64,000 nt of DNA, from the NCBI RefSeq assembly GCF_013387465.1, contig NZ_VYGV01000006.1, positions 715,638-779,637 on the forward strand. The letters run 5' to 3'. The notes under the pieces were generated by a model. It was not told the DNA's origin. It did no database searches and was given only the letters and a program-made list of their open reading frames with translations. The translations under genes and the position numbers were made by a program. Positions within the stretch are counted from its first letter, which is position 1, and each line of letters starts with the position of its first letter. Shown in pieces: positions 1-8,521 of the stretch. The stretch comes from Hydrogenophaga aromaticivorans. GTDB lineage: Bacteria > Pseudomonadota > Gammaproteobacteria > Burkholderiales > Burkholderiaceae_C.

Positions 1-1726
1 GCACCATGGGAAAGACGTTCTCCGTCGGGTCGGTGCGGAAGTCCATGAAGACCGTGCGGTCCTTGAGCTTGCGCGCCTCGCGCAAGGCACCTTCCACGTC
101 CTGCGGGCGCTCGATCAGCATGCCAACGTGGCCGTAGGCCTCGGCGAGCTTCACGAAGTTGGGCAGTGCGTCCATGTAGCTGTGGCTGTAGCGGCCCTCG
201 TAGTCGAGCTCCTGCCACTGGCGCACCATGCCGAGGTAACGGTTGTTGAGCGCCACGATCTTGATCGGCGTGTTGTACTGCAGGCAGGTGGAGAGTTCCT
301 GGATGCACATCTGCACCGAGCCTTCGCCGGTCACGCAGAACACTTCGCTCTCGGGCTTGGCCAGCTTGATACCCATGGCGTAGGGAATGCCCACGCCCAT
401 GGTGCCCAGGCCACCGGAGTTGATCCAGCGGCGCGGCTCGTTGAACTTGTAGTACTGCGCGGCCCACATCTGGTGCTGACCCACGTCGGACGTGATGTAG
501 GCATCGGCGTCCTTGGTCATGTTCCAGAGCGTTTCCACCACGTACTGCGGCTTGATCACGTCCTTGTTGCCGCGGTCGTACTTCAGGCAGTCCGTCGAGC
601 GCCAGCCTTCGATGGTTTCCCACCACCCCGCCAGCGCCTTTTCATCCGCCCGGATGGTGGTTTCGCGCACCATGTTGATCAGCTCGGTCAGCACATCCTT
701 CACGTCGCCGACGATCGGCACGTCGACCTTGACGCGCTTGGAGATGCTCGACGGGTCGATGTCGATGTGGATGATCTTGCGTTCGTTCTGCGCGAAGTGC
801 TTGGGATTGCCGATCACGCGGTCATCAAAGCGCGCGCCCACGGCCAGCAGCACATCGCAGTTCTGCATCGCGTTGTTGGCTTCCACCGTGCCGTGCATGC
901 CCAGCATGCCAAGGAACTTGCGGTCGGAGGCGGGATAGGCACCCAGGCCCATAAGCGTGTTGGTGACGGGATAGCCCAGCAAGTCCACCAGCGTGCGCAG
1001 TTCCTGCACCGCATTGCCCAGCAGCACGCCGCCACCGGTGTAGATGTAGGGACGCTTCGCCGTCAGGAGCAGTTGCAGGGCCTTGCGGATCTGGCCGCCG
1101 TGGCCCTTGCGCACCGGGTTGTACGAACGCATCTCGACCGACTCGGGGTAGCCGGCGAAGGCGGTCTTGTTGAATGACACGTCTTTCGGGATGTCCACCA
1201 CCACGGGGCCGGGACGGCCGGTGCGCGCGATGTGGAAGGCCTTCTTCATCACCATGGCCAGGTCACGCACATCCTTCACCAGGAAGTTGTGCTTGACGAT
1301 GGGGCGCGTGATGCCGACGGTGTCGCACTCTTGGAAGGCGTCCAGCCCGATCGCGGCCGTGGGCACCTGGCCGGCGATGATCACCATCGGGATGCTGTCC
1401 ATGTAGGCGGTGGCGATGCCGGTCACGGCATTGGTCAGGCCAGGGCCCGAGGTGACCAGGGACACGCCCACATCGCCCGTGGCGCGGGCATAGCCGTCGG
1501 CGGCGTGCACAGCGGCCTGCTCATGCCGCACCAGCACGTGCTGGATGGTGTCCTGCTTGTAGAAAGCGTCGTAGATATGCAGCACAGCACCGCCGGGGTA
1601 GCCCCAGATGTACTTCACGCCTTCGGCCTGAAGGGCCTTGACGAGGATCTCTGCGCCGCGGAGTTCTTGGGTGGCTGCGCCGTGGGCAGCGGCAGCGGAG
1701 GCCAGTTCGGCCTTGTTGATTTCCAT
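1..1726 (-). CDS. ilvB: Acetolactate synthase large subunit, 3' end cut by window edge
   Basis: Catalyses the thiamine-diphosphate-dependent condensation of pyruvate with pyruvate or 2-ketobutyrate, the first common step of valine, leucine and isoleucine synthesis. About 575 codons are visible. The N-terminal TPP-enzyme domain shows GYPGGAVL near residue 43 and the catalytic-Glu stretch HEQAAVHAADGYA. The C-terminal domain shows GEGSVQM in place of the usual GDG, then NNRYLGMVRQW. The frame is still open at base 1 after FRTDPTENVFPMV, so probably only about 25 residues are missing. The ATG at 1726 follows AAAGG at a six-base distance. The small subunit ilvN and ilvC would be expected just outside the window, but that is inference. 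Confidence 0.95.
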   Translation of the reverse strand, partial: MEINKAELASAAAAHGAATQELRGAEILVKALQAEGVKYIWGYPGGAVLHIYDAFYKQDTIQHVLVRHEQAAVHAADGYARATGDVGVSLVTSGPGLTNAVTGIATAYMDSIPMVIIAGQVPTAAIGLDAFQECDTVGITRPIVKHNFLVKDVRDLAMVMKKAFHIARTGRPGPVVVDIPKDVSFNKTAFAGYPESVEMRSYNPVRKGHGGQIRKALQLLLTAKRPYIYTGGGVLLGNAVQELRTLVDLLGYPVTNTLMGLGAYPASDRKFLGMLGMHGTVEANNAMQNCDVLLAVGARFDDRVIGNPKHFAQNERKIIHIDIDPSSISKRVKVDVPIVGDVKDVLTELINMVRETTIRADEKALAGWWETIEGWRSTDCLKYDRGNKDVIKPQYVVETLWNMTKDADAYITSDVGQHQMWAAQYYKFNEPRRWINSGGLGTMGVGIPYAMGIKLAKPESEVFCVTGEGSVQMCIQELSTCLQYNTPIKIVALNNRYLGMVRQWQELDYEGRYSHSYMDALPNFVKLAEAYGHVGMLIERPQDVEGALREARKLKDRTVFMDFRTDPTENVFPMV

Positions 1727-1796
1727 GATGAACCTTTCGAGAATTTCTCTGACGAAATACCTTGGGTGCCCCTCCACCCACTCTTGTGAAGCGGTG

Positions 1797-1885
1797 TCAG
1801 GACTTGAGGCCAATGGACATGAGCGGACACATACCCCGCCGGACCTTGACCCGTTTGCCTTTTTGAATTGCAGCCTGACATTATC
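1797..1885 (-). promoter_or_regulatory. Candidate ilvB promoter and leader with short ORF
   Basis: On the minus strand GATAAT (1885-1880) is preceded by TGC, giving an extended -10 without a convincing -35. Transcription starting near 1873 would make a leader of about 150 bases. It contains an 11-codon ORF (1832-1797, MCPLMSIGLKS) after a G-rich stretch, and a GGGTG/CACCC hairpin nearer ilvB. A branched-chain amino acid attenuator would usually be richer in Leu, Val and Ile codons, so a regulatory role is only a possibility. Confidence 0.3.
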
Positions 1886-1990
1886 GCACTGCAACACGCC
1901 CTTGCGCCAGCCGGCGACTTGAGCTTTTGAGCAAAACCGGTTGGCTTGGGCCGCAATGCGACAATCCGGAGCCCGTCCTGATCACAAAAA

Positions 1991-2536
1991 ATGACCGAAA
2001 CTGCCTCTTTCGCGCCCACCGCAGGCGCCCTCACCGCCCCACCGATCGCGCGCCGCATGGCCTGCTGGCTCTACGAGGGCATGCTGATGTTCGGCGTGGT
2101 GTTCATCGCGGGCTATCTGTTTTCCACACTGACGCAGACCCGGCACGCGCTGGACAACCGCCACATGCAGCAGGCCTTTCTGTTCGTGGTGTTCGGCATC
2201 TACTTCACCTGGTTCTGGGCCAAGGGGCAGACGCTGGCCATGAAGACCTGGAACATCCGCGTGGTGGACCGGCAAGGACGACCGATCACGCAAGCGCGCG
2301 CGCTGGGGCGCTACGTGCTGTCCTGGTTGTGGTTCCTGCCGCCACTGGCCGTGGGGGGCGCGTTCAGCCTGCCCGGTGGCGAGCTGACGGTGATCGTGAT
2401 CGGCTGGGTGGCCATCTGGGCCGTGCTCTCGCGCTTCCATCCCCAGCGGCAGTTCCTGCACGACGCACTGGCGGGCACACGCCTGGTTCATTTCAAACCG
2501 CCCCAGCCCGTCAAGGTCCAAAAGAACGCCGCCTGA
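1991..2536 (+). CDS. RDD family integral membrane protein
   Basis: A 181-residue inner-membrane protein with hydrophobic segments near residues 24-46, 62-78, 108-122 and 130-148. The family is named after conserved Arg and Asp residues; matching positions are the ARR before the first segment and the LHDALAGT stretch near the C-terminus. The loop GQTLAMKTWNIRVVD is typical of RDD proteins. Some members have been linked to ion transport, but the substrate cannot be read from sequence. It starts a plus-strand run with dgkA (40 bases downstream) and the LOG gene. The assignment is good at family level only. Confidence 0.85.
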   Translation: MTETASFAPTAGALTAPPIARRMACWLYEGMLMFGVVFIAGYLFSTLTQTRHALDNRHMQQAFLFVVFGIYFTWFWAKGQTLAMKTWNIRVVDRQGRPITQARALGRYVLSWLWFLPPLAVGGAFSLPGGELTVIVIGWVAIWAVLSRFHPQRQFLHDALAGTRLVHFKPPQPVKVQKNAA

Positions 2537-2576
2537 GGCATCGCGGAAGCCGCTGCTCAGCGGATACACCTGAAAC

Positions 2577-2975
2577 ATGACCGACACAACACACCGCGAA
2601 CCCACCAACGCACAGAAACAGCGCACCGGCCTGGCCCGCATGTGGCACGCCTTCGGCTATTCCATGGCGGGTCTGCGTGCAGGCTGGCACGAAACGGCCT
2701 TCCGCCAGGAGGCCCTCGCGGCCATGGTGCTGGTTCCGCTGTCCTTCTGGCTGGGCCGCAACTGGGTCGAGGTCGCTTTGCTGGCCGGCTCGGTGGTCCT
2801 GGTGATGGTGGTGGAACTGCTCAACACCGGCATCGAAACCGCCATCGACCGCATCGGTCCGGAATGGCACGATCTGTCCAAACGCGCCAAAGACATGGGC
2901 AGCGCCGCTGTGCTGCTGAGCCTGCTGGTGTGCACCGGCGTCTGGAGCGCAGCGCTCTGGACCGCCTTGGCCTGA
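2577..2975 (+). CDS. dgkA: Diacylglycerol kinase
   Basis: Phosphorylates diacylglycerol to phosphatidic acid in the inner membrane, recycling diacylglycerol released when phospholipid head groups are used for periplasmic glucans or envelope modification. At 132 residues it is close to the usual length of about 120. The signature VELLNTGIE is at 79-87 and KRAKDMGSAAV follows near 102-112. Three hydrophobic segments fit the trimeric integral-membrane kinase. The first 20 residues are polar and extend beyond the E. coli protein. It lies between the RDD and LOG genes in the same direction and is probably cotranscribed. Confidence 0.93.
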   Translation: MTDTTHREPTNAQKQRTGLARMWHAFGYSMAGLRAGWHETAFRQEALAAMVLVPLSFWLGRNWVEVALLAGSVVLVMVVELLNTGIETAIDRIGPEWHDLSKRAKDMGSAAVLLSLLVCTGVWSAALWTALA

Positions 2976-2999
2976 GCTTCTTCAACCGGAACTCCTTCG

Positions 3000-3587
3000 A
3001 TGAGTGATCCCCATTTCTCCCTCTGCGTGTACTGCGGGTCCCGCCCCGGCAGCCAACCCGAATTCACCGAAGCAGCACGGGCGGTGGGCGAGTGGATCGG
3101 CCGCCATGGCGGACAACTGGTCTACGGTGGGGGCTGCAACGGGCTCATGGGCACCGTCGCACAGGCCACGCTGGATGCGGGCGGGCGTGTCGTCGGCGTC
3201 ATCCCGAAGGCGCTGGTTGACAAGGAGTGGGCGAACCACGCCTGTACCGAGCTCCATGTGGTGGAGACCATGCACGAGCGCAAGCGCCTGATGGCCGAAC
3301 ACGCCGACGCCTTCCTGGCCCTGCCCGGCGGTATCGGAACGTTCGAGGAATTCTTCGAGGTCTGGACCTGGCGCCAGCTCGGCTACCACGACAAGCCCGT
3401 GGGACTGCTCAATGTGGCTGGCTACTACGACGGCCTGATGCAGTTCCTGCACAGCACCGTCGAGCAGCAGTTCATGGGCACCTGGCAGATGGACCTGATC
3501 CGCATGGACACGGACCTGCAGCGTCTGCTGCCGGGCCTGGTGCAGGACGCCGGCCTGGCGCCGGCCGCGCAGCTCGAAGCGATCTGA
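3000..3587 (+). CDS. LOG-family nucleoside 5'-monophosphate phosphoribohydrolase
   Basis: Rossmann-fold protein of the LOG/TIGR00730 family, 195 residues. Characterised members cleave the N-glycosidic bond of cytokinin riboside monophosphates or related nucleotides such as AMP. Visible motifs are GGGCNGLMG (43-51), MHERKRLM (91-98) and the hallmark PGGIGTFEE (109-117). It begins 24 bases after dgkA. The label lysine decarboxylase often attached to this family is misleading, because the PGGxGT motif marks phosphoribohydrolases. A cytosolic nucleotide-salvage or housekeeping role is likely; the real substrate is unknown. Confidence 0.9.
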   Translation: MSDPHFSLCVYCGSRPGSQPEFTEAARAVGEWIGRHGGQLVYGGGCNGLMGTVAQATLDAGGRVVGVIPKALVDKEWANHACTELHVVETMHERKRLMAEHADAFLALPGGIGTFEEFFEVWTWRQLGYHDKPVGLLNVAGYYDGLMQFLHSTVEQQFMGTWQMDLIRMDTDLQRLLPGLVQDAGLAPAAQLEAI

Positions 3588-3614
3588 ACCCGTCGTCGCG
3601 CAAGGGGCGCACCG

Positions 3615-3992
<378 letters not shown>

Positions 3993-4042
3993 TTATGCCC
4001 AAGGCCTGCACGCACACAGGGTGGCAAGGACAAACCCGCGCA

Positions 4043-5740
4043 TCAAGCGCGGTACTTGCTGGTGATTGGGTATCGCCAGTCCTTGCCAAAGCTGCGGTGG
4101 GTCACGCGGATGCCCACCGGCGCCTGACGGCGCTTGTACTCGTTGATGCGGATCAGCCGCACCACCTTGTCGACATCGGCCTTGGCAAAGCCGTCGGCCA
4201 CGATGCTGGCCGGGCTCTGGTCGTTCTCCATGTAGCGCTCGATGATGGTGTCGAGCACATCGTATTCGGGCAGGCTGTCCTGGTCCTTCTGGTCGGCCCG
4301 CAGTTCGGCGCTGGGCGGGCGGGTGATGATGCGTTCGGGAATCGGGTTCGCCCCGGTGCCATACGGATCGTGCTCGTTGCGCCAGCGCGCCAGGCGGAAC
4401 ACCATGGTCTTGGCCACGTCCTTGATCACCGCAAAGCCACCCGCCATGTCGCCGTAGAGCGTGCAGTAGCCGGTCGCCATTTCACTCTTGTTCCCGGTGG
4501 TCAGCACGATGCTGCCGAACTTGTTGGACATGGCCATGAGCAGCGTGCCGCGGATGCGCGCCTGCAGGTTTTCTTCGGTCGTGTCCTCGGGGCGGCCCTC
4601 GAACAGCGGGGCGAGCGAGGCTTTGAAAGCTTCGAACTCGGGCGCGATGGCGATTTCGTCATGGCGCACACCCAGGCGCTCGGCCATGTCGCGCGCGTCG
4701 ATCCAGGATATGTCGGCGGTGTACGGCGAGGGCATCATGAAGGTGCGCACGCGGTCCTTGCCCAAGGCGTCCACCGCAATGGCCAGCACCAGCGCCGAGT
4801 CGATGCCGCCCGACAAGCCCAGGATGGCACCGGGAAAGCCGTTCTTGCCCAGGTAGTCGCGCACGCCGAGCACCAGCGCGTGCCAGAGATCGGCCTCCAG
4901 GCTGTGCGCCCGGTCGGTGATGGCCTCAATGGACCAGCCGGCCGGTTCGCGGCTGAAGACGATGTCGAACAAGGCCTCTTCGAAACTGATGGCGCGACCC
5001 GCCAGGCTGCCATCAGCCGCCAGCACAAAACTCCGGCCCTCGAACACGATCTCATCCTGCCCGCCCACCAGATGCGCATACACCAGCGGCACACCGGTGG
5101 CCAACACACGCTGGCGCATGGTGCCTTCGCGTTCGTTGCCTTTGCCGGTGTGGAACGGCGACGCGTTGATCACCGCCAGCAGTTCAGCGCCCGCGGCGCG
5201 GGCATCGGCGGCCGGTGCATCGAACCAGGCGTCTTCGCAGATCAGCAGTCCCACGCGCACGCGATCGCCCTCCGCATCCGTCACATCGAACACGCCCACC
5301 CCGTTGCCGGGCACAAAATAGCGGCGTTCGTCAAACACCTGGTAGTTGGGCAGTTCGCGTTTGGCGTAGCGGTGCACCACCTGGCCGTCACACAGCACGC
5401 TGGCGGCGTTGTACAGGCCCGCCACCGAAACACTGCGCTCGCGGCGCTCCTCGCCCGCGAGGCTCGGCACGCGCACAGGATGCCCCACCACGATGTGCAG
5501 GCCTTTGAACGCCGCGGTCTCCCCAGCCACGGTTTTCAGGGCATCATCGCAGGCGTCGATGAACGCGGGCCGCAGAAAAAGGTCTTCGGCCGCGTAGCCA
5601 CACAGGGCCAGTTCGGGCGTGAGCAGCAGGCCGATGCCGCGGGCATGGGCATCGCGAGCGGCATCGATGATCTTTCGGGCATTGCCCGCCATGTCTCCCA
5701 CCACAAAATTCAACTGGGCCACACAGATTTTGAGCGTCAT
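4043..5740 (-). CDS. nadE: Glutamine-dependent NAD+ synthetase
   Basis: Cytosolic enzyme that amidates deamido-NAD with ammonia from glutamine, the last step of NAD synthesis. The 565 residues comprise an N-terminal nitrilase-like glutaminase domain and a C-terminal synthetase domain. The glutaminase triad is visible as Glu in PELALCGYA, Lys in YAKRELPNY and Cys in LLICEDAW. The ATP pyrophosphatase P-loop is LSGGIDS, and TGNKSEMATGYCTLYGDMAG follows. The ATG at 5740 agrees with the family N-terminus. glnB lies directly downstream in the same direction, an arrangement I believe is common in Comamonadaceae. Confidence 0.96.
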   Translation of the reverse strand: MTLKICVAQLNFVVGDMAGNARKIIDAARDAHARGIGLLLTPELALCGYAAEDLFLRPAFIDACDDALKTVAGETAAFKGLHIVVGHPVRVPSLAGEERRERSVSVAGLYNAASVLCDGQVVHRYAKRELPNYQVFDERRYFVPGNGVGVFDVTDAEGDRVRVGLLICEDAWFDAPAADARAAGAELLAVINASPFHTGKGNEREGTMRQRVLATGVPLVYAHLVGGQDEIVFEGRSFVLAADGSLAGRAISFEEALFDIVFSREPAGWSIEAITDRAHSLEADLWHALVLGVRDYLGKNGFPGAILGLSGGIDSALVLAIAVDALGKDRVRTFMMPSPYTADISWIDARDMAERLGVRHDEIAIAPEFEAFKASLAPLFEGRPEDTTEENLQARIRGTLLMAMSNKFGSIVLTTGNKSEMATGYCTLYGDMAGGFAVIKDVAKTMVFRLARWRNEHDPYGTGANPIPERIITRPPSAELRADQKDQDSLPEYDVLDTIIERYMENDQSPASIVADGFAKADVDKVVRLIRINEYKRRQAPVGIRVTHRSFGKDWRYPITSKYRA

Positions 5741-5815
5741 GGAATCGGAAAAACTTGCGGGAAACGGGGTATTGGACAGAAGCCCCCGGCGCCGGGCGGT
5801 GAGGACTTCACGGCC

Positions 5816-5835
5816 CTGCAGACAAGGCTCTGCAG
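5816..5835 (+). promoter_or_regulatory. Inverted repeat just before the FemAB-like start
   Basis: CTGCAGA, six bases, TCTGCAG: a perfect 7-bp inverted repeat ending nine bases before the ATG at 5845, in the nadE-divergent gap. It could fold in the RNA and mask the weak AGG ribosome-binding stretch, or be an operator. No direct support for either role. Confidence 0.35.
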
Positions 5836-5844
5836 GTCGCTGAC

Positions 5845-7035
5845 ATGGCGAAATTTGATTATGTCACCCGTGTCCTGAACTCGCCGCTGGACGTAACGGC
5901 GTCTGAGTGGGACGCCCTGCTGGCCCTGGAGCCAGACCCCAGTCCGTTCATGCGCCACGACTACCTCGCAGCGCTGCAGACCAGCGGCTGCGCCACCCCA
6001 GCAACAGGTTGGCAAGCCCGGTTCGTCACGCTGTGGGTGGGCGACACGCTGCACGCCGCCTGTCCGATGTACCTGAAGCAGCATTCCTACGGCGAATACG
6101 TGTTCGACTGGGCGTGGGCCAACGCCTACGAGCAGCACGGCCTGCCGTACTACCCCAAGGCACTGGTGGCGGTACCGTTCACACCGGTGCCCGGCGCCCG
6201 GCTGCTGGCGCGCGACCCCGCTGCGCGTGCAGCGCTCGTGCAAGCGCTGCTGCAACACGCGCGCGATGAAGGCCTGTCGTCACTGCACCTGCTGTTCGCA
6301 CAGCCACAGGACGTGGCGGCCTGCGAACAGGCAGGGATGATGTTGCGCCACACAGTGCAGTTTCATTGGCAGAACAGGGGGGTGTCCGACTTCGATCACT
6401 TCCTGGCCAGCTTGCAGCAGGAGAAGCGCAAGAAGATCCGGCAGGAGCGGCGCAAGGTGGCCGAGGCCGGTGTGAGCTTCCGCTGGTCCCGCGGTGCCGA
6501 CATCAGCTCGAACGACTGGGACTTCTTCTACCGCTGCTACGAGCGTACTTACCTCGAACACGGCAATGCGCCCTACCTGAACCGCGATTTTTTCCACCGC
6601 CTGGCCCACTCGGTGCCCGAGAACTGGCTGCTGTTCGTGGCCGAACGCGAGGGCCGGCCGGTGGCCGCCAGCCTGATCGGCATCGATGCCGAACACGGCG
6701 TCGCCTATGGCCGTTATTGGGGTGCCCTGGAGCGGGTGGATTGCCTGCATTTCGAGGCCTGCTACTACCAGCCCCTGGCCTGGTGCATCGAACACGGTTT
6801 CCAGCGCTTCGAAGGCGGCGCCCAGGGCGAACACAAGATGGCGCGCGCCCTGCTGCCGGTTCGCACCACCAGCGCGCACTGGCTGGCCCACCCCGCCTTC
6901 GCCGATGCGGTGGAGCGTTTTCTGCAGCGCGAGGGCGATGGCATCGGACAGTACCTCGAGCACCTCTCCCAACGCAGCCCGCTCAAGGTAACAGCCGCAT
7001 CACCGGACGCACCTGTACCCCACAATAGAGAATGA
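5845..7035 (+). CDS. FemAB-like GNAT acyltransferase (COG3146)
   Basis: A 396-residue protein of the COG3146/DUF482 family, annotated elsewhere as peptidoglycan-biosynthesis-like or GNAT acyltransferase. It shows two tandem GNAT-like halves. The central LQQEKRKKIRQERRKV, and RFEGGAQGEHKMARALLPV near residue 330, are the most typical segments. The second is where family members carry the conserved GAQGEHK. FemAB-type relatives add amino acids to peptidoglycan branches, but this subfamily has no firm substrate. It is transcribed divergently from nadE with 104 bases between. The next operon has its own promoter candidate, so co-function with the bactofilins is only positional inference. Confidence 0.85.
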   Translation: MAKFDYVTRVLNSPLDVTASEWDALLALEPDPSPFMRHDYLAALQTSGCATPATGWQARFVTLWVGDTLHAACPMYLKQHSYGEYVFDWAWANAYEQHGLPYYPKALVAVPFTPVPGARLLARDPAARAALVQALLQHARDEGLSSLHLLFAQPQDVAACEQAGMMLRHTVQFHWQNRGVSDFDHFLASLQQEKRKKIRQERRKVAEAGVSFRWSRGADISSNDWDFFYRCYERTYLEHGNAPYLNRDFFHRLAHSVPENWLLFVAEREGRPVAASLIGIDAEHGVAYGRYWGALERVDCLHFEACYYQPLAWCIEHGFQRFEGGAQGEHKMARALLPVRTTSAHWLAHPAFADAVERFLQREGDGIGQYLEHLSQRSPLKVTAASPDAPVPHNRE

Positions 7036-7111
7036 ATGCGCATGAGAGGCCGAAAACCAGGCCGTGCTTCGCACCGAAGCGCCCCTTGGGTTCCGTCTTT
7101 TGTAGTATTTA

Positions 7112-7130
7112 GTTACACACTTGTTACACT
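7112..7130 (+). promoter_or_regulatory. Candidate promoter of the bactofilin operon with direct repeat
   Basis: GTTACAC occurs twice (7112-7118 and 7123-7129), exactly 11 bases apart. The second copy overlaps TACACT (7125-7130), a good -10 box; TTGTAG at 7100-7105 could be a poor -35 with a long spacer. A start at -10 plus about seven bases falls at or next to the ATG at 7139, so the first gene may be leaderless. A GCTTCG-CAC-CGAAGC hairpin lies upstream at 7066-7080. Confidence 0.45.
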
Positions 7131-7138
7131 CACCCCGC

Positions 7139-7456
7139 ATGGACGAAGCCGACGCCTTTTTCACCCAGACCATTGTGGGCGCGCCCTTCACGGTCCTGCT
7201 CGGCCGTCGCATCCAGCCGGGCTCTGCTGAGAGCCAGGGCCTTGAAATCAACCCGACCACCGGTGAAAGCCGCCTGACCCGCGTCTGGCAGGAGTGGATC
7301 GTTCTCAGCCATGCCTGCGATCCGGTGGGTCAATCCCGTCTGCGTCCGGGCCGGCTGCGGCGCCTGCTGGAACGCCACGCCTTGTGGATCGGAGTCCTGG
7401 GTCTGCTGTCGTTGGCGGGTTCCCTCGTTGTCTGGGGAGTCAAGCCATGGAGCTGA
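7139..7456 (+). CDS. Small single-pass membrane protein, first gene of bactofilin operon
   Basis: I do not recognise this family. The 105-residue product begins MDEADAFFTQTIVGAPFTVLLG and has a polar N-terminal 70 residues, an Arg-rich stretch ([15 protein letters not shown]), then one hydrophobic segment ending VVWGVKPWS. The positive cluster before the segment predicts a cytoplasmic N-terminus and a very short periplasmic tail. The ATG at 7139 was preferred over a TTG at 7121; neither has a Shine-Dalgarno sequence. The 3' end overlaps the next bactofilin start by 10 bases, implying translational coupling. Its place suggests a membrane anchor or partner for the bactofilins, which is inference. 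Confidence 0.7.
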   Translation: MDEADAFFTQTIVGAPFTVLLGRRIQPGSAESQGLEINPTTGESRLTRVWQEWIVLSHACDPVGQSRLRPGRLRRLLERHALWIGVLGLLSLAGSLVVWGVKPWS

Positions 7457-7887
7457 AAACCCCGCAGGACACGCTCACGCTCGATCCCATCGCGATGAAC
7501 GTGGTCAGTCGCGTGGCGGCGGGCAGCCGGCTCAGCGGCGAACTCCAGTTCGAAGGCGGCCTGCTGGTGCAGGGCGAGATCTCGGGTCATATCCGGATCA
7601 ATGGCCGGCTGATCGTCTGGACCGGGGGCGTGGTGCGTGGGCGCGTGAAGGTGCTCGGGGATCTCTACCTGTTCGGGCAACTGGGTGACACCGGTGCCAG
7701 CCCACAAGACACCAGCCTGGAATGCACCGGCATGGCCTATGTGTCCAAGACCGCCGTGTCCACGGGTACGCTGCTGGCCAGACGCCTGCAGCTCTACGAA
7801 GGCGCTGACTTGCAGGGGCCATTCAAGACGCTCAAACTCGGCGACAACCTGCCGGTGCTGCACGATGTGCACACCGACTCCCGTTGA
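7447..7887 (+). CDS. Bactofilin A of the tri-bactofilin operon
   Basis: Bactofilins are beta-helical proteins that polymerise without nucleotide and scaffold cell-envelope enzymes or polarity factors. This 146-residue protein has the typical core starting SRVAAGSRLSGELQFEGGLLVQGEISG, with repeating short beta strands separated by G-x-(V/I) turns (INGRLIV, VRGRVKV, LGDLYLFG). It is longer than a minimal bactofilin and has an insert rich in T, S and D after FGQLGD. The ATG at 7447 lies inside the end of the upstream gene. The hydrophobic patch that some bactofilins use for membrane binding is not obvious at its N-terminus, so the neighbouring membrane protein may fill that role. Confidence 0.82.
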   Translation: MELKTPQDTLTLDPIAMNVVSRVAAGSRLSGELQFEGGLLVQGEISGHIRINGRLIVWTGGVVRGRVKVLGDLYLFGQLGDTGASPQDTSLECTGMAYVSKTAVSTGTLLARRLQLYEGADLQGPFKTLKLGDNLPVLHDVHTDSR

Positions 7888-7906
7888 ACCGCCCGAGTCC
7901 GCCACC

Positions 7907-8512
7907 ATGCCGCCCCTGAAAGCCCATCGTTATCAGAACCCCGACCGCCATCTGGAACAAGACATGGAAAACAACGACATGAACGACAACCAACAGGCAC
8001 CCGATGCCAGCCATGGTTACGACGAGCCTGGCAACGGCCCGGTGGACAGTGGCCAGACACTGGAAGTGGCCGTTGGCAACGCCATGCCGCCGAGCCAGCC
8101 CAGCCACCTGCCCTTGCTGCAGCCCACGCCCCTGTCGGGTGTGGCAGGCGAAGCCCTTGAAGCGAACCCGGCGCGCAGCATGGTGGCCGAGGGCATGCAC
8201 TTTGTGGGCAACGCCCTGCTGCGCGGCCCCTGCAGCGTGGCCGGCCTGGTGGAAGGCAACCTGACGCAGGCCCCCGATGCCACGGTGGCGGTCGTCGTGA
8301 CCGAAACCGGTCGCGTCAAAGGCGACATCACCGCACAGAAAATCTCGGTCATGGGCCACACCGATGGCATCCTGGACTCCGGTCAGGGTGAAGTGGCCCT
8401 GCACGACACCGCCAGCGTGCACGGCCTGGTGCGCTACGGGCGCATCCAGGTCAACGGCGCCGACCTCAATGCCACGCTGGAGCGTGTGGCGATCCAGAAG
8501 CCGGGGGCCTGA
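7907..8512 (+). CDS. Bactofilin B with long acidic N-terminal extension
   Basis: A 201-residue protein whose last 110 residues look like a bactofilin core (MHFVGNALLRGPCSVAGLVEG, ETGRVKGDITAQKISVMG, SVHGLVRYGRIQVNG). About 90 residues of low-complexity sequence precede it, rich in N, D, Q and P. A second in-frame ATG at 7964, with GGAAC nine bases upstream, would give 182 residues and is equally likely. It starts 19 bases after bactofilin A and ends nine bases before the next gene. This is the most divergent of the three bactofilins. The disordered extension could regulate polymerisation or bind partners; that is inference from composition. Confidence 0.75.
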   Translation: MPPLKAHRYQNPDRHLEQDMENNDMNDNQQAPDASHGYDEPGNGPVDSGQTLEVAVGNAMPPSQPSHLPLLQPTPLSGVAGEALEANPARSMVAEGMHFVGNALLRGPCSVAGLVEGNLTQAPDATVAVVVTETGRVKGDITAQKISVMGHTDGILDSGQGEVALHDTASVHGLVRYGRIQVNGADLNATLERVAIQKPGA

Positions 8513-8521
8513 CGGTTTTCC

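Noticed and set aside
1..1726. ilvB as a truncated pseudogene.
   Set aside because: It only runs off the edge of the window; the reading frame is open and motifs are intact.
2577..3587. LOG-family gene as a lysine decarboxylase.
   Set aside because: The PGGIGTFEE motif and length define the phosphoribohydrolase family; there is no PLP-binding decarboxylase domain.
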